Assembly: GCA_030531305.1 (NCBI GenBank)
Contig: JAUNNT010000011.1
Location: 1 to 42,717, forward strand
Length of the DNA: 42,717 bases
Source: Akkermansia sp.
Lineage (GTDB): Bacteria; Verrucomicrobiota; Verrucomicrobiia; Verrucomicrobiales; Akkermansiaceae
Direction: 5' to 3'
Shown: in pieces, positions 14,575 through 21,753 of the stretch
How positions within the stretch are numbered: position 1 is the first letter of the stretch
Layout: the number at the start of each line of letters is the position of its first letter
Made by a program: the position numbers and the translations under genes
The notes under the pieces: model-generated
Seen by the model: only the letters and a program-made list of their open reading frames with translations
Databases searched by the model: none
Told to the model about the DNA's origin: nothing

Positions 14575-15390
14575 GTGAAACAATACCTGGACCTCCTCAA
14601 AGATGTGCTGGACAACGGCGTGGGCCGCGAGGACCGCACCGGCACCGGCACCATCGGCGTGTTCGGCCGCCAGGCGCGGTTCGACCTGCGCGAGGGCTTC
14701 CCGTGCCTCACCACCAAGAAGCTCCACCTGCGCTCCATCATTTATGAGCTGCTCTGGTTCCTCAAGGGCAGCACCAATGTGCGCTACCTCCAGGAGCACG
14801 GCGTTTCCATCTGGGACGAGTGGGCCGACGAGAACGGCGACCTCGGCCCCGTCTACGGCTCCCAGTGGCGCGCCTGGCCGGACGGCCACGGCGGCAGCAT
14901 CGACCAGATCGCCAAGCTCATCGACGGCCTGAAGAACAACCCGTGGAGCCGCCGCCACCTGGTGAGCGCGTGGAACGTGGCGGAGGTGGACGGCATGGCC
15001 CTGCCGCCGTGCCACTGCCTGTTCCAGTTCTGCGTCATTCCCGCGCAGGGGGAGGGGGAGAAACACGGCCTGAGCCTGCAGCTCTACCAGCGCAGCTGCG
15101 ATTTGTTCCTGGGCGTGCCGTTCAACATTGCCAGCTACGCGCTGCTGCTCATGATGGTGGCGCAGGTCTGCGGCTACGAACCGCGCGAATTCGTCCACAC
15201 CTTCGGTGATTTGCACCTCTACCGCAACCACCTGGACCAGGCCCGCCTGCAGCTCACGCGTGAGCCCCGCCCGCTGCCCACCATGCGCATCAACCCCGAC
15301 GTGAAGGCAATCGACGGGTTCGACTACCCCGACTTCTCGCTGGAAAACTACGATCCCCACCCGCACATCAAGGCGGCCGTTTCCGTATGA
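14575..15390 (+). CDS. thyA: Thymidylate synthase
   Basis: A 271-residue enzyme that methylates dUMP to dTMP using methylenetetrahydrofolate. The nucleophile is C146 in [22 protein letters not shown] near residue 22 and [20 protein letters not shown] (nucleotide and folate contacts) are all present. The length is close to the 264-residue E. coli type. Translation starts at a GTG 18 nt after the pyrF stop; [12 protein letters not shown] is the usual N-terminus. It overlaps folA by 4 nt (ATGA). The dihydrofolate it produces is recycled by the next gene. Confidence 0.97.
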   Translation: MKQYLDLLKDVLDNGVGREDRTGTGTIGVFGRQARFDLREGFPCLTTKKLHLRSIIYELLWFLKGSTNVRYLQEHGVSIWDEWADENGDLGPVYGSQWRAWPDGHGGSIDQIAKLIDGLKNNPWSRRHLVSAWNVAEVDGMALPPCHCLFQFCVIPAQGEGEKHGLSLQLYQRSCDLFLGVPFNIASYALLLMMVAQVCGYEPREFVHTFGDLHLYRNHLDQARLQLTREPRPLPTMRINPDVKAIDGFDYPDFSLENYDPHPHIKAAVSV

Positions 15391-15854
15391 CTCCGCACTT
15401 CACAGGGGTGGTGGCCATGGCCGCCGACCGCGCCATCGGCTTCCAACAGGGAATCCCGTGGCGCCTCAGCGAGGACATGAAACTCTTCAAGCGCCTCACC
15501 ATGGGACACCCCATCCTCATGGGGCGCAAGACCTGGGAGAGCCTGGGACGCCCGCTGCCGGGGCGCCAGAACATTGTGCTGACCCGCACCCCCGGCTACG
15601 CCGCGGAGGGAGCGGAGGTCATCCACGACCTCTCGGAGCTGGAGCGGATGGAGCTGCAGGATGCGGAGGTGATGGTGATAGGCGGCGCGCAGCTGTACGC
15701 CGCCATGCTCGGGAGGATGGAACGCCTCCACGTTTCCGAGGTGCAGGGCGAGTTTGAGGCGGATACCTATTTCCCGGAGTTCGCGCACCTTTTCCCGCAA
15801 CGGCAGGAGCTGGAGCGGTTCGCGGGGTTCACCCATGTTCTCTATTCGCGTTAG
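15387..15854 (+). CDS. folA: Dihydrofolate reductase
   Basis: A 155-residue NADPH-dependent reductase that regenerates tetrahydrofolate consumed by ThyA. Signature features are [14 protein letters not shown] with W25 and the acidic D30, [21 protein letters not shown], and [12 protein letters not shown]. It starts within the thyA stop (ATGA), so the two are likely translationally coupled. Its 3' end overlaps the following transporter gene by 20 nt. Confidence 0.96.
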   Translation: MTPHFTGVVAMAADRAIGFQQGIPWRLSEDMKLFKRLTMGHPILMGRKTWESLGRPLPGRQNIVLTRTPGYAAEGAEVIHDLSELERMELQDAEVMVIGGAQLYAAMLGRMERLHVSEVQGEFEADTYFPEFAHLFPQRQELERFAGFTHVLYSR

Positions 15855-16767
15855 GCTGCGCAGGGAGGGACGCCCCCTGCGCGCGCACGCCGCGGTCGGA
15901 CTCGCCGCGGTGTTGTTCGGGCTGATGAGCCCCATGTGCAAGGTGGCCATGGAGGACGGCGCCATCGGCGCGCTCTCGCTGGGCATGATGCGCATTGCCG
16001 GCGCCGCCGCGCTCTTCTGGCTGCTGTCGCTTTTCCTCCCGCGTGAGCGCATCGACTGGCGGCACGATTTCCCCATGCTGGTGGGCATGTCGCTCTGCGG
16101 CATGGGCATCAACCAGTTCTTCTACGTGTGGGGGCTGGAGTTCACCTCGCCCACCAACGCCTGCGTCATCTCCACCACCACGCCCGTGTTCACGCTCATC
16201 CTGTCCATCGTGGTGCTGCACCTGGCGGTCACGCGCCGCATGGTGGGCGGCGTGGCGCTTGCCGCGGTGGGCGCGCTGGTGCTCATCCTGGGCAGCGGCG
16301 CGCACGGCGGCATGAGCGGCCACCCGCTGGGGGACGGCCTCTGCCTGGTGTCCCAGTTTTCCGCCGCATGCTACTTCGTGTTCTTCGGCCGCCTGGTGAA
16401 GAAATACCGCCCGGTCACGCTCATGAAGTGGCTCTTCACCATCTCCACCGTCGCCATCTTCCCCTTCGTGATTCCCGACATGGCCACCGCGCCGTGGGGA
16501 CAGCTCACGCTGGACGCCGCCCTCGGCGCCGCCTACGTGGTGGTGTTCGGCTCCTTCGTCAGCTACCTCCTGCTCATCTACGGCCAGCGGCACCTCAAGC
16601 CCCCCGTCGTCGCCACCTACAACTACATCCAGCCCGCCGTCGCCGCCGCCGTCGGCGTCCTCCTCGGTCTGGATGTCATCACCTGGCAGAAGGTTGTCGC
16701 CGTCGTCCTCATCGCCATCGGCGTCTACTTCGTCACCCACCTCCACCCCCGCACCAACAAATCCTAA
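15835..16767 (+). CDS. EamA/DMT-family transporter
   Basis: A 310-residue inner-membrane protein with about ten hydrophobic segments arranged as two EamA halves (about 25-150 and 160-300). The first half has the typical AAVLFGLMSPMCKVAM and the second QFSAACYFVFFGRLVKKY, with the family's aromatic-proline ending (VATYNYIQPAVAAAVGVLLG). The start [12 protein letters not shown] at 15835 overlaps the folA end. The substrate cannot be predicted. The stop codon TAA lies in a hexamer repeat, so the final Ser is repeat-encoded. It is last in the pyrF-thyA-folA unit, but a role in nucleotide metabolism is not implied. Confidence 0.88.
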   Translation: MFSIRVRLRREGRPLRAHAAVGLAAVLFGLMSPMCKVAMEDGAIGALSLGMMRIAGAAALFWLLSLFLPRERIDWRHDFPMLVGMSLCGMGINQFFYVWGLEFTSPTNACVISTTTPVFTLILSIVVLHLAVTRRMVGGVALAAVGALVLILGSGAHGGMSGHPLGDGLCLVSQFSAACYFVFFGRLVKKYRPVTLMKWLFTISTVAIFPFVIPDMATAPWGQLTLDAALGAAYVVVFGSFVSYLLLIYGQRHLKPPVVATYNYIQPAVAAAVGVLLGLDVITWQKVVAVVLIAIGVYFVTHLHPRTNKS

Positions 16768-16799
16768 TCTTAATCCTAATCCTAATCTGGAATCCGGAA
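16761..16799. repeat. Hexamer short tandem repeat AATCYT (copy 3) containing the eamA stop
   Basis: Five AATCYT-type units (AATCCT, AATCTT, AATCCT, AATCCT, AATCTG) then GAATCCGGAAT. The eamA stop TAA (16765-16767) is within the first unit. It almost repeats the copy at 39026-39058, including the single AATCTT variant as second unit. Confidence 0.88.
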
Positions 16800-16818
16800 T
16801 CTCCCCGCCAATCCGCCC

Positions 16819-16847
16819 TTGACACCGCGCGCCGCGGGGTGTAGATT
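16819..16847 (+). promoter_or_regulatory. Promoter of argD, -10 box 9 nt before ATG
   Basis: A perfect TTGACA (16819-16824), 17 bp, TAGATT (16842-16847), nine bases, then ATG at 16857. The predicted leader is about 2-3 nt. Confidence 0.65.
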
Positions 16848-16856
16848 GTCCGCGTT

Positions 16857-18098
16857 ATGGAATACGGGCATGTATTGGCAACGTACGGGCGTGCGCCCAT
16901 GGACATGGAGCGCGGCGAGGGATCGTACCTGTTCGACACGGAGGGGCGGCGCTATGTGGATTTCTGCGCGGGCATTGCCACGTGCTGCCTGGGACACGCC
17001 AACCCCGTGGTGGTGGAGGCGCTGTGCACGCAGGCGCGCAAGCTGATGCACTGCTCCAACCTGTACGGCATCCCCGGTCAGGAGAAGCTGGCCAAGCTGA
17101 TTGTGGAGGACATCATCGGCATTCCCGGCCGCGTGTTCTTCTCCAACAGCGGCGCGGAGTCCAACGACGGCATCATCAAGGTGGCCCGCCGCTTCGGCCA
17201 CCGCCACCCCGCAGCCGACGGCTCGCCCAGGTACGAGGTCATCACCTTCAACAAGAGCTTCCACGGCCGCACCCTCGGCTCCATGGCCGCCACCGGGCAG
17301 ACCAAGATACAGCTTGAATTCGACCCCCTGCTGGTGGGTTTCAAATACGTGGACTTCAACGACATCGACGCCCTGCGCGCCGCGGTTTCGCCCGTCACCT
17401 GCGGCATCATGCTGGAGGCCATCCAGGGCGAGGGCGGCGTGAACCCCGTGAAGCCGGAGTTCCTGCGCGCCGCCGCGGAGCTCTGCAAGGAGCACGACCT
17501 GTTGCTGATGATTGACGAGGTGCAGTGCGGCTTCTGCCGCTGCGGCGCGCACATGGGCTGGCAGGCCGTTTGCCCTGAAGTGCAGCCGGATTTGGTGTCC
17601 TGCGCCAAGGGCATCGGCGGCGGCTTCCCCATGGGCTGCTTCTGGGTGAGCAACCGCGCCATCGATGATGCGGGCACGCCGCTCTCCTCCATCATGAACG
17701 CCGGCTCCCACGGCTCCACCTTCGGCGGCACGCCCCTTGCCACCGCCGTTTCCGCCGCTGTGGTGCAGGAGCTGCTGAAGCAGGACCTCGCGGCGCGCGC
17801 GCGCAAGCTCGGCGAGCACATCAAGGCCACCGTGGAGGGATGGAACATCCCCTGCGTGGCGGGCGTGCGCGGCCTCGGACTGCTCCGCGGCGTGGGTTTC
17901 GACAAATCGCAGTTCCGCCACCCGCTGCCGGAGGGCACCACCCCCGCCGCCCACGTCAACAACCTCTGCCGCGAGGCCGGTCTGCTGGCATGCCCCGCCG
18001 GGCCGGACACCCTCCGCCTCATCCCCGCGCTCAACATCCCGGAAGAGGTGCTGGAGGAGGGGCTGAACATCCTCCACGGCGTGCTCGCGGAGGCATAA
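16857..18098 (+). CDS. argD: Acetylornithine aminotransferase
   Basis: A 413-residue class III PLP aminotransferase of arginine synthesis (also usable for succinyldiaminopimelate in lysine synthesis). The PLP lysine lies in CAKGIGGGFPMG, the PLP aspartate in LLMIDEVQCGFCRCG, and other signatures are FFSNSGAESNDG, SFHGRTLGSMAATGQ and GSHGSTFGGTPLA. The start YGHVLATYGRAP is family-like (the usual phrase is a variant of Y..T..R.P). ArgB lies 12 kb away. No Arg-specific operator was recognised; the near-leaderless start is notable. Confidence 0.92.
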   Translation: MEYGHVLATYGRAPMDMERGEGSYLFDTEGRRYVDFCAGIATCCLGHANPVVVEALCTQARKLMHCSNLYGIPGQEKLAKLIVEDIIGIPGRVFFSNSGAESNDGIIKVARRFGHRHPAADGSPRYEVITFNKSFHGRTLGSMAATGQTKIQLEFDPLLVGFKYVDFNDIDALRAAVSPVTCGIMLEAIQGEGGVNPVKPEFLRAAAELCKEHDLLLMIDEVQCGFCRCGAHMGWQAVCPEVQPDLVSCAKGIGGGFPMGCFWVSNRAIDDAGTPLSSIMNAGSHGSTFGGTPLATAVSAAVVQELLKQDLAARARKLGEHIKATVEGWNIPCVAGVRGLGLLRGVGFDKSQFRHPLPEGTTPAAHVNNLCREAGLLACPAGPDTLRLIPALNIPEEVLEEGLNILHGVLAEA

Positions 18099-18104
18099 GG
18101 AAAA

Positions 18105-18127
18105 CGCGCGCCGGATTCCGGCGCGCG
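18105..18127. terminator. Hairpin between argD and tRNA-Thr
   Basis: CGCGCGCCGG (18105-18114) and CCGGCGCGCG (18118-18127) form a perfect 10-bp stem with an ATT loop. The AAAA before it gives a TTTT tail for leftward transcripts, so it suits the tRNA better than argD, which would get only CCTTC. Confidence 0.75.
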
Positions 18128-18139
18128 CCTTCAAGCAAA

Positions 18140-18211
18140 AGCCGGTTGTCAGATTCGAACTGACGACCGTCCGATTACAAATCGGGAGCTCTACCACTGA
18201 GCTAAACCGGC
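18140..18211 (-). tRNA. tRNA-Thr (anticodon UGU)
   Basis: On the minus strand the cloverleaf reads: acceptor GCCGGTT with AACCGGC, D-arm GCTC/GAGC, anticodon loop TTTGTAA giving UGU (Thr), and T-arm GTCAG TTCGAAT CTGAC. The discriminator base is U, and CCA is not encoded. The outermost anticodon-stem pair appears to be a C-A mismatch. The gene has its own promoter and a terminator hairpin. Confidence 0.95.
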
Positions 18212-18222
18212 GGGGTGCGCGC

Positions 18223-18251
18223 ATTTTACTTGATGGCTCCTGCGCTGGCAA
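18223..18251 (-). promoter_or_regulatory. Promoter of tRNA-Thr
   Basis: On the minus strand TTGCCA (18251-18246), 17 bp, TAAAAT (18228-18223), about 11 bases before the tRNA 5' end. Confidence 0.65.
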
Positions 18252-18326
18252 GCCTTTTTTTCTTTAATCTGCGTTGCCGCGGTGATAGAATCAGCCACCG
18301 CGTCCACCAAGCGCGACACTCCATCC

Positions 18327-18773
18327 ATGCCACAAGAGAAAGCCAGCGACTATTTCCAACAGGGCTTCAACTGCGCCCAGTCCGTCTTTGCCGCCTTTGC
18401 CGCGGAGATGGGGCTGCCGGAGGACGCCGCCCTGCGCATCCCGTCCGCCTTCGGTGCGGGACTGGGCCGCATGCGCGGCACCTGCGGCGCCTTCGCAGGG
18501 CTCGCCCTGGTGGCCGGATTCAAGCACGGCAACCTCACCGGAAATCCCGCCGACAAGGAACGCATCTTCGCCCTCACGCGGCAACTGGCGGACGAGTTCC
18601 GCGCGGAGTTCGGCTCCCTGCAATGCCGGGAGCTCCTGCACCTGCCGCCCGATGCACAGGAGGGCGCGCGCCCCCAGGAGCGCACCGCCGCCTACTACGC
18701 CTCACGCCCCTGCAAGCGCTGCGTGGCCTTCTGCGCCGCAAGGGCCGCCGCCATCCTGGCGGGGAAGGAGTGA
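18327..18773 (+). CDS. C_GCAxxG_C_C family cysteine-rich protein
   Basis: A 148-residue cytoplasmic protein with a cysteine pattern of the C_GCAxxG_C_C family: C16 in FNCAQSVFAAF, C53 in RGTCGAFAGLALVAG, C100 in LQCREL, and C129, C132, C136 in RPCKRCVAFC. The family is thought to be redox-related or to bind a metal cofactor, but its reaction is not established. Translation is placed at ATG 18327 (MPQEKASDYFQQGFNC); an in-frame GTG at 18282 overlaps a TAGAAT box (18286-18291) that is more plausibly the promoter. It converges on rplT, with a shared terminator between them. Confidence 0.8.
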   Translation: MPQEKASDYFQQGFNCAQSVFAAFAAEMGLPEDAALRIPSAFGAGLGRMRGTCGAFAGLALVAGFKHGNLTGNPADKERIFALTRQLADEFRAEFGSLQCRELLHLPPDAQEGARPQERTAAYYASRPCKRCVAFCAARAAAILAGKE

Positions 18774-18780
18774 TTTGAGA

Positions 18781-18825
18781 CAAAAAAACGCCCGGGCCGC
18801 CTGGTGGCGACCCGGTGCGGGTTTT
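18781..18825. terminator. Bidirectional terminator between the CGCAxxG gene and rplT
   Basis: An A7 run (18782-18788, broken by one base), then an imperfect stem CGGGCCGCC / GGCGACCCG with loop TGGT (eight of nine pairs), then GTGCGGGTTTT. It has poly-A and poly-T flanks as needed for both directions. Confidence 0.7.
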
Positions 18826-18843
18826 GAGTTGATGTTTGCGGGT

Positions 18844-19227
18844 TTACTTCGCAAGAACTGCACCCTCCTTCGCATCGATGGCCTTCTTGGCCTGCTCGAA
18901 GACCGCCTTGAAGGCCTCCGGGTTGGCCACCGCCAGGTCCGCCAGGGCCTTGCGGTCAAGCTCGATGTTCGCAGCCTTCAGTCCCTCCATGAAGCGGGAG
19001 TACGTCAGGCCCAGGGGGCGGCAGGCGGCGGAGATACGGGCCGTCCAGAGGCGGCGGAACTGGCCCTTCCTCCTCTTGCGGTCGCGGTACTCATACTGCC
19101 ATGCCTTGTACACTGCATCCTTCGCGTAGCGGAAGAGCTTGCTGCGGAAGCCGCGGAAGCCCTTGGCGCGCTGCAGGATGCGCTTGCGGCGAGCCCTTGA
19201 GGCGGGCCCATTTGTAGCACGTGCCAT
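18844..19227 (-). CDS. rplT: 50S ribosomal protein L20
   Basis: A 127-residue, very basic early assembly protein of the large subunit. It begins MARATNGPASRARRKRIL and contains AKGFRGFRSKLFRYAKDAV and RKRRKGQFRRLWTARI, matching L20 throughout; the C-terminal extension (EAFKAVFEQAKKAIDAKE) is slightly longer than average. It follows rpmI on the same strand. infC, which often precedes rpmI-rplT, is not adjacent, so the classical infC-linked L20 feedback site is not present in the usual place. Confidence 0.97.
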   Translation of the reverse strand: MARATNGPASRARRKRILQRAKGFRGFRSKLFRYAKDAVYKAWQYEYRDRKRRKGQFRRLWTARISAACRPLGLTYSRFMEGLKAANIELDRKALADLAVANPEAFKAVFEQAKKAIDAKEGAVLAK

Positions 19228-19371
19228 AGTTTTCTATTCTATTTGTTGTTGAGCAAACTGTTCTTCCTCACCTCCTGCAGTCTCGCTTGCTCTATCCCAC
19301 GGGGGGAAGGCTGCATGGAGGCCGCCCGTTTTGCGGACGGATGCTTGGCTTGGTTGCCATGTTCCTCGGCT
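19228..19371 (-). other. rpmI-rplT intergenic region, possible L20 control site
   Basis: A 144-nt gap inside a ribosomal protein operon is long. It contains GC-rich segments able to fold (for example around 19320-19340) and no reading frame. An L20-binding autoregulatory leader would be expected around here, but no conserved L20 site could be recognised by eye. Confidence 0.25.
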
Positions 19372-19581
19372 TTAGGCGAAGGGCATGTTCTGCTTGACTG
19401 CCCAAACCTGGGTGTCGTCCACCAGTGCCGGCTTGCCAAGCTGACGCTTGCGCTTGCTCGACTTCTTCTGGAGAATGTGACGCTTACCCTGCTTGCGACG
19501 CAGAACCTTGCCCGTGCCGGTCACCTTGAAACGCTTGGCAACAGCCTTACGTGTCTTGTTGATACCACCTTTGCGGGTCAT
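19372..19581 (-). CDS. rpmI: 50S ribosomal protein L35
   Basis: A 69-residue basic protein with the L35 pattern: RKGGINKTRKAVAKRFKVTGTGKVLRR in outline, followed by GKRHILQKKSSKRKRQLG. The ATG at 19581 (MTRKGGINK) is chosen over the ATG at 19599 because the -10 box of the promoter overlaps the longer start and L35 proteins begin at this point. It is the first gene of rpmI-rplT. The promoter leaves about 3 nt of leader. Confidence 0.95.
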   Translation of the reverse strand: MTRKGGINKTRKAVAKRFKVTGTGKVLRRKQGKRHILQKKSSKRKRQLGKPALVDDTQVWAVKQNMPFA

Positions 19582-19590
19582 GGTGCAGGA

Positions 19591-19618
19591 AATATACACC
19601 CTTTCCTCCGTTTGGCAA
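19591..19618 (-). promoter_or_regulatory. Promoter of rpmI-rplT, -10 box 9 nt before ATG
   Basis: On the minus strand TTGCCA (19618-19613), 16 bp, TATATT (19596-19591), nine bases, then ATG at 19581. A GGAGGAAAG-like stretch lies in the spacer, upstream of the -10 box, and so cannot act as a ribosome binding site in this transcript. Confidence 0.6.
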
Positions 19619-19691
19619 GCACAATTTTAACAAATCCCAACTTTTTTGCGTCAACGCCCCGCGGGGAAATCCCGGCAGCGGCATCATGGAA

Positions 19692-19823
19692 TCATTCGTA
19701 CTTGTCGAGCATGCCGTAGATGTCGCGCACATCGCGGCGGGATTGCAGGGCGATGAGGGCGGCGGCTGCCGCCAGCGTGGCGAGGCCGCCCAGGGCGATG
19801 ACGAGTGCAAGTCTCTTGGTCAT
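19692..19823 (-). CDS. Small membrane protein, 43 residues, coupled to the MerR gene
   Basis: The product is a hydrophobic segment followed by a charged tail: MTKRLALVIALGGLATL, an alanine-rich stretch to about residue 26, then QSRRDVRDIYGMLDKYE. Its ATG overlaps the MerR stop codon as ATGA, which argues for coupled translation and for a real gene. It has no recognisable family. A single-span membrane peptide or an uncleaved export signal are both possible. The frame ends at TGA 19694-19692. Confidence 0.6.
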   Translation of the reverse strand: MTKRLALVIALGGLATLAAAAALIALQSRRDVRDIYGMLDKYE

Positions 19824-20341
19824 GGCGTGGTTTGGGGGGATTGGGGTTGGTCGATATCGGGCGGGGCGTCCGGCACCAGGCGGCCGTCGCGGTCTTTCAT
19901 GAAGGGGATGTCCACCACGCCCTCGCGGGTGAGGAAGGGGGCGGCGGTGTCGGGGTCCTTGCCCTGGGCGAGGGCCTCCAGGGCCTGGCGGCAGCCGGCG
20001 ATGCCGAACTCCGCCATGCGCAGCCCGTGCTCAATCTCCGCCTGCGCCGCCAGCAGCTTCGCCTTGGCCTGCTCCAGCATCTTCAGGCGGTGCGGCAGCG
20101 TCTCCGGTCCGCGCATCGTGTCGTCGAAAAACTCTTTGATCTGCGGCAGGGTGACGCCCGCCCGCTTCAGGCACAGGATGCCCATGAGCGTGCCGATGCT
20201 GGCGTCCCCGTAGATGCGGCGCCCGGTCTTGGTGCGCTCCACGTGCCTCAGCAATCCCTCTTTCTCATAGAAGCGCAGGGTGTGGATGGACAGCCCCGTC
20301 CTCTTTGACAAATCGGATATGGTGTACGTCTCGTGCGGCAT
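19820..20341 (-). CDS. MerR-family transcriptional regulator
   Basis: A 173-residue regulator. The N-terminal winged helix starts YTISDLSKRTGLSIHTLRFYEKEGLL, a textbook MerR sequence, and is followed by a helical dimerisation segment (about 75-125) and a short, proline-rich tail. There is no cysteine arrangement typical of metal sensors, so the effector is unknown. It is followed with a 4-nt overlap by a gene for a 43-residue membrane peptide, its most likely co-regulated partner. TTGACG-17-TGGAAT upstream is a weak promoter match. Confidence 0.9.
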   Translation of the reverse strand: MPHETYTISDLSKRTGLSIHTLRFYEKEGLLRHVERTKTGRRIYGDASIGTLMGILCLKRAGVTLPQIKEFFDDTMRGPETLPHRLKMLEQAKAKLLAAQAEIEHGLRMAEFGIAGCRQALEALAQGKDPDTAAPFLTREGVVDIPFMKDRDGRLVPDAPPDIDQPQSPQTTP

Positions 20342-20438
20342 GCGTGCTTGTGTGCGTCATTCCACCACACCCGCCCCCCTGCGTCAAGTCAAAACCGCCC
20401 GCACGTTCGTGCCGGCTCACGACATATCCAATCATTGT

Positions 20439-21683
20439 TCATTTCAAGCCGCGCGCTGCCAGGAAGCGCTGCGCCGCCTTGCACCCGGCCTTGGTCGCCT
20501 TGCGGATGAGTCGCTTGGCGAGCGCCTGGTCCTGCGCCACGCCCTCGCCGTGCCAGTAGGCGCGCCCCAGGCTGAACAGGGAGTCCTCGTCCGCATCGTT
20601 ATGCTCCGCCGCACGCTTGTACCACATGAACGCAGTCTTGAGGTTCTTTTTCACGCCCATGCCCGTGCGGTAGAGGTCGCCCAGGCGGCGTTGCGCGTCC
20701 TCGCCGCCGAATTTGGCGGCCCGGCGGTAATAGTACAGGGCCTTGGAGATGCTTTTCGGCACGTGGCGGCCAATTTCATACAATTCACCGAGCCGGAACA
20801 GGGCCACCTCCTGGTTCTGCCTGGCGGCCAGACGGTACAGCTCCAGCGCGCGCTTGATGTCCCTGCGCACGTACTTGCCCGTTTGGTGGTACCGAGCCAG
20901 ATTGCATTGGGCGTTCGGCTCGCCCTGTTCCACGGCCTTGCGGCAAAGCTCCATGCCCTTGCGCACGTCTTTCTGCACCGCCTCGCCGTCAAGGTACATA
21001 ATGGAAAGGTTGCAGCACGCTTGCTCTTGCCCCTGTGCCGCCGCCCGCTCGTACCAGAGCGCCGCCAGCTTCTTGTCCTTGCGCGTGCCGCGTCCGTCCG
21101 CGTAGGAAAGCCCCATGGCAAACAGCGCGTTGGCCACGCCCCGCTTGGCCGCAGCCTTGTACAGCTCGAAGGCCTTGCGGTCATCCTGCGGCACGCCCAA
21201 TCCCTTCCTGTACAGGTTTCCCAGGTTGTGCATGCCTTCCGGTTTGCCCTGCCCGGCGGCGCGGCTGTACCAGTAGGCTGCCTTGCTGTAGTCCTGAGGC
21301 ACACCCTCGGCCTCCTGGTAACTGACACCCAGGTTGACTTGGGCTTCCGGGATGTCGGCCTTTGCGGCCATGCGCCACCACTTGGCCGCCTTGGCCATGT
21401 CTTTCTTCAAACCGCATTCCGCGTCCATGTACAGGTTGCCGAGGTGATATGCGGCCCGTGCATGCCCCATGTTGGCGGCGCGCCGGTAGCAGGCGGGCGC
21501 CTTGGCTTCATCTGCATCATAGTAATACAGCTTGCCTAGCTGGTAGTACGCCTCCGCGCATCCCTGCGCCGAGGCCAGCTTGAACAGGCGCTCCGCCTCA
21601 TCGAAATCAAACTCGTCCCAGGCGGCACGCGCCTGCTTCATCAGCTCGTCCGTCCCTGCGGGCTTTTTCTCATTCCGATTCAT
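20439..21683 (-). CDS. Sel1-like repeat protein
   Basis: A 414-residue protein made almost entirely of Sel1/TPR-like repeats of about 36 residues; the motif A..LG..Y..G.GV..D..KA..WY..AA recurs about nine or ten times (for example LGNLYRKGLGVPQDDRKAFE and LGRAYWHGEGVAQDQALAKR). The first repeats lack the G-V-x-x-D loop. There is no signal peptide, so it appears cytoplasmic. Such solenoids mediate protein-protein contacts; the partner is unknown. Start at 21683 (MNRNEKKPAG) is favoured because the promoter formed by the upstream heptamer repeat lies within the longer frame. Confidence 0.85.
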   Translation of the reverse strand: MNRNEKKPAGTDELMKQARAAWDEFDFDEAERLFKLASAQGCAEAYYQLGKLYYYDADEAKAPACYRRAANMGHARAAYHLGNLYMDAECGLKKDMAKAAKWWRMAAKADIPEAQVNLGVSYQEAEGVPQDYSKAAYWYSRAAGQGKPEGMHNLGNLYRKGLGVPQDDRKAFELYKAAAKRGVANALFAMGLSYADGRGTRKDKKLAALWYERAAAQGQEQACCNLSIMYLDGEAVQKDVRKGMELCRKAVEQGEPNAQCNLARYHQTGKYVRRDIKRALELYRLAARQNQEVALFRLGELYEIGRHVPKSISKALYYYRRAAKFGGEDAQRRLGDLYRTGMGVKKNLKTAFMWYKRAAEHNDADEDSLFSLGRAYWHGEGVAQDQALAKRLIRKATKAGCKAAQRFLAARGLK

Positions 21684-21706
21684 CTCTAGATTGGGTAGAC
21701 GCCCGC

Positions 21707-21735
21707 AGCATACTCTCCAAATTGTCAATCGTCAA
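21707..21735 (-). promoter_or_regulatory. Sel1 gene promoter whose -35 box is supplied by the heptamer repeat
   Basis: On the minus strand TTGACG (21735-21730), part of an ATTGACG heptamer, is 17 bp from TATGCT (21712-21707). The start codon follows 23 nt later. The repeat thus doubles as promoter sequence for the next leftward gene. Confidence 0.4.
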
Positions 21736-21753
21736 TCGTAAATTGTCAATTCA
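21717..21753. repeat. Heptamer short tandem repeat ATYGTMA (copy 1) at the umuC stop
   Basis: Four heptamers, ATTGTCA ATCGTCA ATCGTAA ATTGTCA, then ATT. The umuC stop (TGA, 21753-21751) directly abuts it. The 35-nt unit with its CCAA edge aligns to 39607-39641 with differences only at the C/A position of the heptamers. Confidence 0.88.

Noticed and set aside
18282..18326. GTG start of the CGCAxxG protein 45 nt upstream
   Set aside because: The segment includes a likely -10 box and encodes no family-conserved residues; ATG 18327 fits the family start.
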